DNA of 64,000 nucleotides, from contig NZ_CP107785.1 in assembly GCF_036345915.1 (NCBI RefSeq), positions 3,224,001 to 3,288,000 of the forward strand, given 5' to 3'. Positions 43,266 to 51,594 of the stretch are shown here, in pieces (position 1 is the stretch's first letter; the number at the start of each line of letters is the position of its first letter). The notes beneath the pieces are model-generated. The model saw nothing but the letters and a program-made list of their open reading frames with translations, was not told where the DNA came from and made no database searches. Both the position numbers and the translations under genes were made by a program. Origin of the DNA: Nocardia sp. NBC_00565 (GTDB lineage Bacteria > Actinomycetota > Actinomycetes > Mycobacteriales > Mycobacteriaceae).

Positions 43266-44349
43266 ACACCACCGGTAGGTCGTCGGGCCGCGATGCGACC
43301 CGGGTGCCGAAGTCGCGACTGATGTGCTCGATCGTCTCGCACAGCCATCGAGATTCGTTGTGCGCGGCCGATTCCAGGCGCATGCGCCGGATCCGCAGCG
43401 GAATCATTCGCGTCTCTATCGCGCCGGGCTCGATGGACACCAGATACAGCAAGCGAAGATCCGGGCGGTACCGCTCATGGCCGCGGATGCCCTCGTAATC
43501 ATCGATGACGTCACCGCACCCGTACAGAATCGGTTTGCCCCGATAGATCTCGATCGGCCGCGGATGGTGTGCGGAATGCCCGTGCACGAGGTCGATTCCG
43601 GCATCGATCAACCGCTGCGCAAACTGCCTTTCGCTCAGCGACACCCCGTAGCCCCAGTTGGGCCCCCAGTGTACGGAGACGATTGCGATATCGTCATTGC
43701 GCTTGTGCGCCAACACTTCTGCCGCAACTTCGTCGGCGGCGCGAATATTCGGCGCATCACCGATCCACCACAGCCCCGGCCGATCGCGGCGAGCCGCCCA
43801 ATGGTGCGGAACCCCACTCGATCCCGCACCGACCGAGACAATTACCACTCGTCGTCCGTCATCGAGTTCCGATATCGCCGGGACCCGGGCATCATCGAAA
43901 TCCGCACCCGCCCCGGCGCGCTGGATGCCCGCGGTATCGAGTGCTGCCACAGTGTCGGCCAGCCCTCGAATACCGAAATCGAGAATGTGATTATTGGCCA
44001 GCGCACAGACGACCGGCGCGATCGCGGTCAACACCGGCACATTGTCCGGGTTCATGCGGTAGTGGATGCCCTTGACCGGTGCGAACGCGCCATCGGCGGT
44101 GATTGCGGTTTCCAGATTGATCAGTCGCACCTGCGGGGCGAACCGAACAAGAATCGGCAGGACGTCACCCCATGGGTGGCCGAAATCCACGGGACGGGCG
44201 AATTCACCGTGCATATGCTCCGCCAGCTCCGCATACGTTCGCGCATCCTCGACATACCGTTCGTGCAGCGTCGGATCACCGGGGTGCGGGAGAATCTGGT
44301 CCACACCGCGCCCCAGCATGACGTCGCCGCCCAGCAGCACCGTCGCCAT
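43246..44349 (-). CDS. CapA-family protein (poly-gamma-glutamate synthesis type)
   Basis: The 367-residue product is a calcineurin-like metallophosphatase-fold protein. Motifs are VLLGGDVMLGRGVDQ, LETAITA, LANNHILDFG, VHWGPNWG and GHSAHHPRPIE. CapA/PgsA proteins take part in polyglutamate capsule synthesis, but single CapA genes in actinobacteria usually lack CapB and CapC, as here, and their role is open. ATG 44349 starts the conserved part. A longer frame to 44433 adds an unlikely Cys/His-rich lead. It has no signal peptide. Confidence 0.82.
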   Translation of the reverse strand: MATVLLGGDVMLGRGVDQILPHPGDPTLHERYVEDARTYAELAEHMHGEFARPVDFGHPWGDVLPILVRFAPQVRLINLETAITADGAFAPVKGIHYRMNPDNVPVLTAIAPVVCALANNHILDFGIRGLADTVAALDTAGIQRAGAGADFDDARVPAISELDDGRRVVIVSVGAGSSGVPHHWAARRDRPGLWWIGDAPNIRAADEVAAEVLAHKRNDDIAIVSVHWGPNWGYGVSLSERQFAQRLIDAGIDLVHGHSAHHPRPIEIYRGKPILYGCGDVIDDYEGIRGHERYRPDLRLLYLVSIEPGAIETRMIPLRIRRMRLESAAHNESRWLCETIEHISRDFGTRVASRPDDLPVVFKTAQR

Positions 44350-44370
44350 ACCACCATTATCGATCATTTC

Positions 44371-44385
44371 CGTCACATGATGACG
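44371..44385. promoter_or_regulatory. Palindrome CGTCA-N5-TGACG upstream of capA-like gene
   Basis: CGTCA and TGACG are perfect inverted copies with a 5-base spacer, 22-36 bases before the CapA-like start and about 110 before the divergent membrane-protein gene. It could be an operator for either. Confidence 0.3.
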
Positions 44386-44492
44386 TGGACGATGAAATCG
44401 ACAGTACTGACAACCTTGCTGACAGATTGACAATGAGTGTAGCGATGTAACACACTCTCGGGGTTTGCGGTCATCGGAAGAGAGGCTGGCCA

Positions 44493-45119
44493 GTGACCGA
44501 TAACGCCCGTGCGGCGCTGGAGTTGGTTCGTGATTCGAGCCAGTTCAAGTGGTATGTGATCCCGCTACTTCTGATCGTCGTCTACGTGTATGCCACCGAG
44601 GTGGAGCGCCGGAACTGGAACGTGCTGTTCGGTGGGCTGGCGCTATGGGGGATGGACTGGTTCAACGAGATCTGGAACGCCGCGGTCTTCCACGTCACCG
44701 ATCGCGCGCCGGTGTGGGGCGCGACGGGGCCGACCGCCTATCAGATCCTGATCGGGCTCAATATCGAGATCTGCTTCATGTTCGCGATCATGGGTGTAGC
44801 GGCCGCGAAGCTGTTGCCGCCGCGCGAGATACGCGTATTCGGGCTGCCCAACCGCCCGGTACTGGTGGCGGTGAACGCGGCGCTGGCCGTTGGCGTCGAG
44901 ATCGTGCTCAACAAGATCGGCGTGCTGACCTGGGACTGGTCCTGGTGGCAGGCGGGCTTCCCGCCGCTGATCTGGCTGATCGGCTACGTGCCGTTCTTCA
45001 CGGCCTGCTTCTGGGTGCACGATCTGCCCACGGTGCGCGCCAAGGCCGTCGTCGTCGGCGCGATCCTCGGACTCGACACGGTGGCTCTCATTGTTCTCGG
45101 CTCACTGGGATGGTTGTGA
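44493..45119 (+). CDS. Polytopic membrane protein of unknown function
   Basis: The 208-residue product has five or six predicted helices, for example WYVIPLLLIVVYVYATEV, ILIGLNIEICFMFAIMGVAA and PPLIWLIGYVPFFTACF. A loop contains WNAAVFHVTDRAPVWGATGP. I recall similar conserved actinobacterial proteins without known function. The start is GTG 44493 after AGAGAGG. A tiny frame at its 3' end (45110-45193) encodes one hydrophobic helix, but without independent support. Confidence 0.7.
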   Translation: MTDNARAALELVRDSSQFKWYVIPLLLIVVYVYATEVERRNWNVLFGGLALWGMDWFNEIWNAAVFHVTDRAPVWGATGPTAYQILIGLNIEICFMFAIMGVAAAKLLPPREIRVFGLPNRPVLVAVNAALAVGVEIVLNKIGVLTWDWSWWQAGFPPLIWLIGYVPFFTACFWVHDLPTVRAKAVVVGAILGLDTVALIVLGSLGWL

Positions 45120-45178
45120 AAACTCTCGCTCGTTTCGCGCTCACCACCGCACTCACTCTCGTCTTCACCGGGCTCGAG

Positions 45179-45382
45179 GCCGTCGCCGTATAGGTCGCGG
45201 CATGAGGTGAGGTCCTGCAGCACGAAATAGATGTCCGTGCGCATGAACACCATGAACTGAAATGGCAAGGGTAGTAATGCGATCACCGCGACCGCGGCCG
45301 AAATCCGTTGGGGCGTCGTGGCCTGGGCTGTCGCAGCGGCAAGCATGATCGCCAAGCCCGCGACCGAGAAGTTCGTCGACAT
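45179..45382 (-). pseudogene. Membrane zinc-metallopeptidase (M50-like) remnant
   Basis: The minus strand encodes two hydrophobic helices, NFSVAGLAIMLAAATAQA and SAAVAVIALLPLPFQFMVFM, then RTDIYFVLQDLTSCRDLYGDG. The last part, MVFMRTDIYFVLQDL, is typical of actinobacterial putative peptide zinc metalloproteases related to site-2 proteases. The HExxH and other catalytic parts are missing on both sides, so this is a relic. The remainder of the gap, 45383-45579, holds nothing clear and should contain the promoter of the ABC operon. Confidence 0.6.
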
Positions 45383-45579
45383 ACCCAACCCGTATTCCTT
45401 GCGCGGTAAGCCCACCGCTGCTGCGATCCGAACTTCGTTGTCACTGAACCTGTGAGCTATTCGCCGTCGCGCGCCGTCCGGCACCTTGCGCCAGTTTCGT
45501 TTACTCTTTGGCAACTCGCGCGTCCGGTTACTGCGCACAGATAGGTACCGACCGGTCTTCGGCTGACGATGGGAATCCC

Positions 45580-46224
45580 ATGCATCTATGGAGCTACATC
45601 CGAGGACGGGGCGAGCTTCTGGCGTTCCTGACGTATCAGCATGCCTCCCTGGCATTTCAAACGGTGCTGGTCGGGACTGCCGTCGCTGTCCTCATCGCGA
45701 TGGCGGTCTATCGGCTTCCGCTGTTGTCCGCGCTTTCGCTGACCTCGAGCCGGGTCGCGCTGACGATTCCTTCGCTTGCGCTGTTGGCGCTGCTGTTGGT
45801 CCCGTTCGGACTCGGTGTGGTCCCGTCGTTCGTCATGCTGGCGTTCTTCGCGGCATTGCCGGTGATCGGCAATGCGATCGTCGGCTTGCGGTCGGTCCCT
45901 GCTTCGGTCGTCGAATCCGCTCGCGGGATCGGTTTTTCGCGATGGCGCATTCTGCTGACCGTCGAATTGCCGATTGCCTGGCCGGTGATTCTCACCGGCA
46001 TCAGGGTGTCCACCCAGATGATCGTCGGTGTCGCCGCCATCGTCGCCTATGTTCTCGGACCCGGCCTCGGATCGCTGATCTTCAACGGCCTTTCGCGGCT
46101 CGGTGGCGCGAACGCGCTCGAAATGGCGCTGACGGGCACCATTCTCATCGTCATCATCGCGTTGGTGTTCGACGCGCTCCTCGTCCTGCTCGGACGCCTC
46201 ACGATCGCAAAGGGACTGTCATGA
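45580..46224 (+). CDS. Compatible-solute ABC transporter permease (OpuCB/ProW type)
   Basis: The 214-residue product has five to six helices and the permease coupling motif VVESARGIGFSRWRILLTVELPIA (EAA loop). It imports glycine betaine, choline or carnitine with the other three gene products. Its start ATG 45580 begins an operon with the ATPase gene (overlap of four bases), a second permease and a binding lipoprotein. Confidence 0.88.
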   Translation: MHLWSYIRGRGELLAFLTYQHASLAFQTVLVGTAVAVLIAMAVYRLPLLSALSLTSSRVALTIPSLALLALLLVPFGLGVVPSFVMLAFFAALPVIGNAIVGLRSVPASVVESARGIGFSRWRILLTVELPIAWPVILTGIRVSTQMIVGVAAIVAYVLGPGLGSLIFNGLSRLGGANALEMALTGTILIVIIALVFDALLVLLGRLTIAKGLS

Positions 46225-47492
46225 CCGATGTGACCAGCCAACCCGCTCCGACCACAGCGGAGCGCAATGTCACCGGTGCGTCCATCGAGTTGGATTCGGT
46301 TGTCAAGCGCTACAAGGGCCAGCAGAAACCGGCGGTTGAGCGCCTCGACCTGGAGATCGATGCGGGCGATATCGTCGCGTTCGTCGGCCCGTCCGGCTGT
46401 GGCAAGACGACCACACTCAAGATGATCAACCGGCTGATCGAGCCGACCGAAGGCCGGATCTTGATCGGTGGTCGCGATGTCACCAGGGAAGATCCCGACA
46501 AGCTGCGGCAGTCGATCGGATATGTCATCCAGTCCGGCGGGCTGTTCCCGCACTGGTCGGTGGCCAAGAACGTCGGCGCCATCCCGCGGGTGCTCGGGTG
46601 GGACAAGAAGCGGATCGCCGAACGCACCGAGTATCTGCTCGATCTGGTCGGCCTGGACCCCGGCACCTTCGCCGACCGGCTGCCGAAGGATATGTCCGGC
46701 GGACAGCAGCAGCGGGTAGGGGTCGCCCGCGCGCTCGCGGCGGACCCGCCGGTGCTGCTCATGGACGAGCCGTTCGGCGCGGTCGATCCGATCACCCGGG
46801 TTCGCCTACAGGACAGCCTGATCGCGATCCAGCACGAACTCGGTAAGACCATAGTGATCGTCACGCACGATTTCGAAGAGGCCACCAAGCTCGGCGACAA
46901 GGTGCTCATCCTGTCCGAAGGCGGTCACGTCGAGCAGTACGCGCGCCCGGAAGAGATCCTCACCGACCCGGCCACACCGTTCGTGGAGGAGTTCGTCGGA
47001 TCCGGCGCGAAGCTGGCATATCTGACCGTGTCGCGGGTGCGCGACGTCGCCTACGAGGAGGTGATCACCGCTCGGGTCGGCGAGTCGGCGCGGGGTGTGA
47101 TCGAACGTGCGAAGGCCGCCGGACACACCTGGATCGTCGTCGTCGACGAGGCCGGGCGGCCGCGATCGTGGCCTTCGCTCACGGAGGTGGCGACCAAACC
47201 GGAGGTCTCCGACTTCCTCGATCGGCGGCTGCCCGTCGTCGCACGATCCTCGACCCTCAACGACGCGCTCGACGCCATGCTCGCGGCCAGCCAGGGCGCC
47301 GCACTCGTCACCGACGGCCGTGGCGCGGTCGTCGGCTCGCTCAGCATCGGCTCGGTGACGGAAACGATCCAGGCCAAGCTCGCCGACGTGCGTGCCGATG
47401 AGGCAGACCACTCGTACGCGACATACATCGACGGAACCGATCCGGCGCCGACCCCGGTGGTCGCCGCCGACGAACCCGGATCGGCTGGGTAG
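46221..47492 (+). CDS. Compatible-solute ABC transporter ATPase with CBS domains (OpuCA type)
   Basis: The 423-residue product has Walker A GPSGCGKTTTLKM, Q-loop, signature MSGGQQQRVGVARALA, Walker B VLLMDEPFGAVD and the H-loop IVTHDFEEA. The C-terminal 150 residues are a CBS pair, the usual ionic-strength sensor of OpuA/OpuC transporters. It energises uptake of betaine-type osmolytes. It overlaps the first permease gene and is followed after two bases by the second. Confidence 0.92.
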   Translation: MTDVTSQPAPTTAERNVTGASIELDSVVKRYKGQQKPAVERLDLEIDAGDIVAFVGPSGCGKTTTLKMINRLIEPTEGRILIGGRDVTREDPDKLRQSIGYVIQSGGLFPHWSVAKNVGAIPRVLGWDKKRIAERTEYLLDLVGLDPGTFADRLPKDMSGGQQQRVGVARALAADPPVLLMDEPFGAVDPITRVRLQDSLIAIQHELGKTIVIVTHDFEEATKLGDKVLILSEGGHVEQYARPEEILTDPATPFVEEFVGSGAKLAYLTVSRVRDVAYEEVITARVGESARGVIERAKAAGHTWIVVVDEAGRPRSWPSLTEVATKPEVSDFLDRRLPVVARSSTLNDALDAMLAASQGAALVTDGRGAVVGSLSIGSVTETIQAKLADVRADEADHSYATYIDGTDPAPTPVVAADEPGSAG

Positions 47493-47494
47493 TC

Positions 47495-48232
47495 ATGAAT
47501 CGTTTGCGCCGCATTCCGATCGACGTATGGTTCGAACCGATCATCATCGGTGTCATCGGTATCGGTTACGTCATCTGGTATAGGTCGACCACGTTCACCG
47601 CGACGGAGAAGGCGTCACTCGGCTGGGCCAACCTGCAGACCACGATCCTCGAACACATCAAGCTGACCGTGGTGGCCACGTTGATCGTGGTCGTCCTCGC
47701 GATTCCATTGGGCATCGCGCTGACCCGACCCGCGTTGCAGCGGTTCGAGCCCATCGCCGTCAATATCGCCAATATCGGCCAGGCCGCGCCCGCGGTGGGT
47801 CTGCTCGTCTTGTTCACCTTCTGGTTGGGCACCGGATTCCGCACGGCGATAGTCGGTCTCGTCGTGTACGCGATCCTGCCGATCCTGCAGAACACGATCG
47901 TCGGGCTGCGGCAGGTCGATCAGCGCACGATCGAGGCCTCGCGGGGCATCGGGTTCTCGGGCACGCGGACGCTGTTCCAGGTCGAGCTCCCGCTCGCGGT
48001 GCCGGTGATCCTCAACGGTGTCCGCACCGCGCTGGTCATCCTGGTCGGTACCGCGACGCTGAGCACCTTCATCGGCGCGACCAGCCTCGGCACGCTGATC
48101 ACGACCGGCGTCACCCTCTTCCTGCCCAAGCTGCTCATCTCCGGTGCGATCCTCGTCGGGCTGCTGGCGTTGATCATCGACTGGCTGGGCAGACTCGTCG
48201 AACTGGCCGCGACTCCGCGAGGTGTCTCATGA
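47495..48232 (+). CDS. Compatible-solute ABC transporter permease, second
   Basis: The 245-residue product has six helices and the EAA-type loop TIEASRGIGFSGTRTLFQVELP. It pairs with the permease at 45580 to make a heterodimeric channel. It overlaps the binding-protein gene by four bases. The N-terminus has about 30 extra residues with one helix compared with the first permease. Confidence 0.9.
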   Translation: MNRLRRIPIDVWFEPIIIGVIGIGYVIWYRSTTFTATEKASLGWANLQTTILEHIKLTVVATLIVVVLAIPLGIALTRPALQRFEPIAVNIANIGQAAPAVGLLVLFTFWLGTGFRTAIVGLVVYAILPILQNTIVGLRQVDQRTIEASRGIGFSGTRTLFQVELPLAVPVILNGVRTALVILVGTATLSTFIGATSLGTLITTGVTLFLPKLLISGAILVGLLALIIDWLGRLVELAATPRGVS

Positions 48233-49206
48233 GATCGCCACTGGTCACGCTGGTTTCCACACTCGTCGCGACGACAGCCATGCTCGCCGGGTGCGGTCTG
48301 GTGAGCTCGTCCGGAACGTTCCACGACGCGGAGCTGCCCGGTGGCGAGCGGCCGCTGGACGGTGCGAAGGTGACCGTCACCTCGAAGAGCTTCACCGAGG
48401 GTGTACTGCTCGGCAAGATCACCGCGACCTACCTGGCCGCGGCGGGCGCCCACGTCACCGACCTGACCGGGGCGCCGGGTTCCGCATCGTCTCGACAGGC
48501 CCAGCTCAACGGCGATGCCGATGTGCTCTGGGAGTACACCGGCACCGGTTGGGTCAACTACCACAACGAGGCCGAGACGATCTCGGATCCGAAGGAACTC
48601 TGGCAGCGGGTCCATGACGTCGAGGAGCGCGACCACAATCTGGAGTGGCTGCCGCCGGCCAACTTCAATGACACATACGCATTCGGCGCATCCACGCCGA
48701 ATGCCGAACGCCTGCAGGTGAAGTCCCTGTCCGAGGTGGCGGCGCTACCGGTCCCCGATCGGACGTTCTGCGTCGACGACGAATTCTTCAGCCGCTCCGA
48801 CGGTTTCATTCCGATGCTGCAGAAGTACGGGATCCCCTACAACGATCCGAACGGTGTCCCGTCCGGCAATGTCACGCGCATGGACGCCGGTGTCGTCTAC
48901 ACGGCGACGGCCAAGGGCGCCCCGTGCAATTTCGGCATGATCTACACCACCGACGGTCGGGTCAAGAACCTGAATTTGGTCGTACTCGACGACGACAAGA
49001 AGTTCTTCCTGCCCTACAGCGGCACCGCGGTCGTGCGCGGCGCCGTCCTCGACCGCTACCCACAGTTGCGAACGCTGCTCGGCACGATCTCCGAACACCT
49101 CACCGACGAGCTGATGCAGGATCTCAACGGCCGCGTCGATATCGACGGCGAGGATCCCGCCGACGTCGCCTACGACTGGCTGAAGAGCGAGAAGCTGGTC
49201 GAGTAG
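48229..49206 (+). CDS. Glycine betaine/choline-binding lipoprotein (OpuCC/ProX type)
   Basis: The 325-residue lipoprotein has a signal peptide ending LAGC at residue 22. The mature part has VTVTSKSFTEGVLLGKI, DVLWEYTGTGWVNY and NFNDTYAFG, matching the aromatic-cage binding fold of OpuAC/OpuCC family proteins. It captures quaternary ammonium osmolytes outside the membrane and delivers them to the permeases. It is the last gene of the operon. Confidence 0.92.
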   Translation: MRSPLVTLVSTLVATTAMLAGCGLVSSSGTFHDAELPGGERPLDGAKVTVTSKSFTEGVLLGKITATYLAAAGAHVTDLTGAPGSASSRQAQLNGDADVLWEYTGTGWVNYHNEAETISDPKELWQRVHDVEERDHNLEWLPPANFNDTYAFGASTPNAERLQVKSLSEVAALPVPDRTFCVDDEFFSRSDGFIPMLQKYGIPYNDPNGVPSGNVTRMDAGVVYTATAKGAPCNFGMIYTTDGRVKNLNLVVLDDDKKFFLPYSGTAVVRGAVLDRYPQLRTLLGTISEHLTDELMQDLNGRVDIDGEDPADVAYDWLKSEKLVE

Positions 49207-49211
49207 CTCGC

Positions 49212-49505
49212 GTGTCGATGCCGACCTGTACTGGCGCCGAATCACCTTGCAACGCAGCAATACCAGAGGTCGACCAAGAACATCTCGTGCTCGGGCTGAT
49301 GTGGTTTTGCTGGGGTTCTCTCGCCGACGATCAGTACGACAACTTCGACTGGGGTGACCGGGACAGCCGGCTGCACGGGGTGATGCGATCCATGCGGGCG
49401 GTTCTCGACGACGCACATCCCCCCGGCGGGGCGTCGAATCCGGTGATCGCCGGATTCGCCGATTTCTGGCCACGCCTGTGTGCTGACCTGTCCGTACGCG
49501 GCAGT
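49212..49505 (+). pseudogene. Class I terpene synthase remnant
   Basis: From GTG 49212 the frame reads VDQEHLVLGLMWFCWGSLAD, then DQYDNFDWGDRDSR and later GGASNPVIAGFADFWPRLCA. An acidic D-D-x2-D motif (DDQYD) after an aromatic helix, followed about 50 residues on by NPV-x-GFADFWPRL, is the start of the alpha-domain of bacterial class I terpene synthases. The second metal motif (NSE) and about 200 residues are absent. The frame stays open afterwards only as a shadow of the tetR gene. Confidence 0.5.
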
Positions 49506-49553
49506 TGCCGCGCTCCGATTTGCGATAGCGATGATCTGGTCCCAAAACAATGG

Positions 49554-50249
49554 TCATCTCTCCGGCGCTTCTTTCGGCGTCCCTTCTACCGCGGTGATGA
49601 TCTTGATCACCGCGGCAACAAGCCGGCCGTCGGGCTCGATGAGACGCGGCAACGATCTCCGATTTACCAACAGCGATCCAAGAGTGAGATCTACCAGTTC
49701 AGCACCGACCTGCTCGGCAGATCTACGCCCTTCCGGCTCGAACCACGTCCACGCCCATTGCGCGGCACCGAAGATGAGCAGGCTCCGGATACTTGTATCG
49801 ACAGGCCGGAACTCACCCGACGCAATACCCGCATCGAGCACGCCGTGCAGGATTCCGATGTAATGCCTTCGTAGCTTGCGCCCGTCGGAACTCTCATCCT
49901 CCTGCGCGAACCGCGCGACCTCGCGCTGGAATGCGACAGTCCGATTTCGATCGTGCACCTGATAGAGCATGGACGCGTACAACAGCCCGGCAAGCCGTTC
50001 GGTCGGCGTAGAAAACTCCGACACGATGCGCTCTGCCTCATCGATCCGCCGCCGCATATAGGAAATATGCAGAGCTTCTAGCAACCGCGCCTTCGTGCCG
50101 TAATGATGCACGATCAAGCCCTGTGAGATGCCCAGCTCACTTGCAACACTGCTGAAGCTGGTCCCGTCGTAGCCCTTCTCGGCAACATGGCGGGTGAAAA
50201 TATCGAGAATCGCACCCGACTTGCCCGGTCCCGCCGCACGCCCACTCAC
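49554..50249 (-). CDS. TetR-family transcriptional regulator
   Basis: The 231-residue product has a TetR DNA-binding domain (ILDIFTRHVAEKGYDGTSFS, then SELGISQGLIVHHYGTKARL) at residues 14-60 and an all-helical ligand domain. The start is taken as GTG 50249, with GGAGGGG eight bases upstream. The frame extends to 50285, but those codons overlap the untranslated region. Two identical operators lie at 50298-50334, just upstream. The divergent target would lie beyond 50335, where no intact gene is evident. Confidence 0.85.
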   Translation of the reverse strand: MSGRAAGPGKSGAILDIFTRHVAEKGYDGTSFSSVASELGISQGLIVHHYGTKARLLEALHISYMRRRIDEAERIVSEFSTPTERLAGLLYASMLYQVHDRNRTVAFQREVARFAQEDESSDGRKLRRHYIGILHGVLDAGIASGEFRPVDTSIRSLLIFGAAQWAWTWFEPEGRRSAEQVGAELVDLTLGSLLVNRRSLPRLIEPDGRLVAAVIKIITAVEGTPKEAPER

Positions 50250-50297
50250 CGATCCCACCCCTCCTCGTCCTACTTTCCCGCGCACTCTAGCATCCGC

Positions 50298-50334
50298 TGA
50301 CTGCTCAACCAGTCATTGACTGAGTGCGCAGTCA
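50298..50334. promoter_or_regulatory. Tandem TetR-type operators
   Basis: TGACTG-ctcaac-CAGTCA (50298-50315) and TGACTG-agtgcg-CAGTCA (50317-50334) are two perfect 18-bp palindromes of the same half-sites with different spacers. They sit one base apart and are centred 19 bases from each other. The centre also reads as CAGTCA-T-TGACTG. The site is 49 bases upstream of the tetR start and is the probable binding site for its product. Confidence 0.75.
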
Positions 50335-50947
50335 GTACTAGCATTATGCGCCGAGTCACGGCGGTGCACTCTCTTCATCAACCATTCATCGCGCAAATAT
50401 TCGAGCAATCAACTATGAAACAGCACGCCCGTCCCGCTGAGGCCGTCATCGAGCAACGAGCCTCCGAACTCCACACCCGCGTCCGCGGCCGGTGGAACCT
50501 GCGCACGACAAGTAGCGACCACCGTGCCGGCGTCGCCGACCAGCGGTACGCGCCGCCGACCGAAATCCGCAGCGATCGCTCACGCACATGCTCGACAGCA
50601 CCATCCGATCTGTGCTTCGCATGACCGGCCGCTCTGGCGACGCCACCAACATCTCGACGCGCATCGCCCGAGGCGGCGACCACTACGCCATCACCAGCCG
50701 CAGCGGGTGGTCCCCACGCGCCACGAGCCTTCCATGCCAGCTGGTCACCATCCACCGCGTTACGGCCCCTGAGTCCGAGCAGACAACCCCGGCGAAGTCC
50801 ACAACTTGGCCGTCACCAACAACGAACTTCGTGGCCACACAACATGATTCGCTAGCAACCCGGCTCCTCGACCGTGACGGCCTGGCGACGAAGGACCAGC
50901 TGGCCTGCCTGAAGCGTCAGCCCGCGATGAAGGGTCTGTGATCACCC
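50335..50947. other. Stretch without a confident gene
   Basis: Some 600 bases follow the TetR operators. Frames on both strands (for example 50588-50941 on +) lack ribosome-binding sites and familiar motifs. The 50588 frame, MLDSTIRSVLRMTGRSGDAT, looks partly protein-like and may be the ruin of the gene the TetR regulator once controlled. Confidence 0.35.
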
Positions 50948-51523
50948 ATGGACGCGGATACGGCGGCGGCGCAGGGGGATCCGGCGATGGATGCGGCAGC
51001 ACTGCTGTCGCCGGATCAACTATTGGCCGCGATCGCCGGGCGGCTCGCCGAGCCGTTGCCGCTGATCGCGTGGGCGAGAGAACTGGGCGATCTACACGCC
51101 GCCCTGATTTCGGCGGTTTTGAATCCTCGGCGGCCTCCACCCGACGTCACCGAGGCGGCCCTCCATGCGGATATCGCGAAGGTCATCGACAAGATCAACT
51201 CTTGGGCGGTGTTCTACGTCCGCCACAGCCGGTGCGCCCGCCGCCACACTCACTCCTTTGGTGAGGTGATCAGTCACGTCGCAAAGACCTACGCCGAGGC
51301 GTGGTGGACGGTGCTGCACGCCGACTGCGAGGAGCTTCGGCACTCGGCGTGGGTCCATCTTGGTGAGGTCCGTGAAGGCTACGCGCAACTCATCGGCGAA
51401 ATCCGGGCCGGCCGCGTCCAACTCCCACTGGGATGGCGAGGCATCCGACATACCCGACAAAATGACAGCTCTTTCACAAAACCGGAAACCGACGCAGATG
51501 AGGAGCATCACGGCACGCAGTAG
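50948..51523 (+). CDS. DUF4254-like protein
   Basis: The 191-residue product has a long helical middle, ADIAKVIDKINSWAVFYVRH, and HTHSFGEVISHVAKTYAEAW. The first block, helix plus R-x3-I-D-x2-N/D-x-W-V, and the second, H-(T/S)-x-(S/T)-(F/L)-G-x-(V/I)-(V/I), are the marks of DUF4254, a family of all-helical cytoplasmic proteins of unknown role. It stands alone between the TetR region and the alcohol dehydrogenase. Confidence 0.65.
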   Translation: MDADTAAAQGDPAMDAAALLSPDQLLAAIAGRLAEPLPLIAWARELGDLHAALISAVLNPRRPPPDVTEAALHADIAKVIDKINSWAVFYVRHSRCARRHTHSFGEVISHVAKTYAEAWWTVLHADCEELRHSAWVHLGEVREGYAQLIGEIRAGRVQLPLGWRGIRHTRQNDSSFTKPETDADEEHHGTQ

Positions 51524-51594
51524 CAGGCAGAACGGCAAGGTCGAACACTCCCGGCCGACTTCTCCTGGCCTGCGTTGCCGCCAACCCTGATCAG

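Noticed and set aside
44427..44455. TTGACA as a -35 box for the membrane-protein gene at 44493
   Set aside because: No acceptable -10 hexamer occurs at 16-18 bases spacing, so I did not list a promoter.
50588..50941. 117-codon frame after the TetR operators
   Set aside because: There is no ribosome-binding site and composition changes to Thr/Ser/Pro-rich halfway. It is described as part of the gene-poor stretch.
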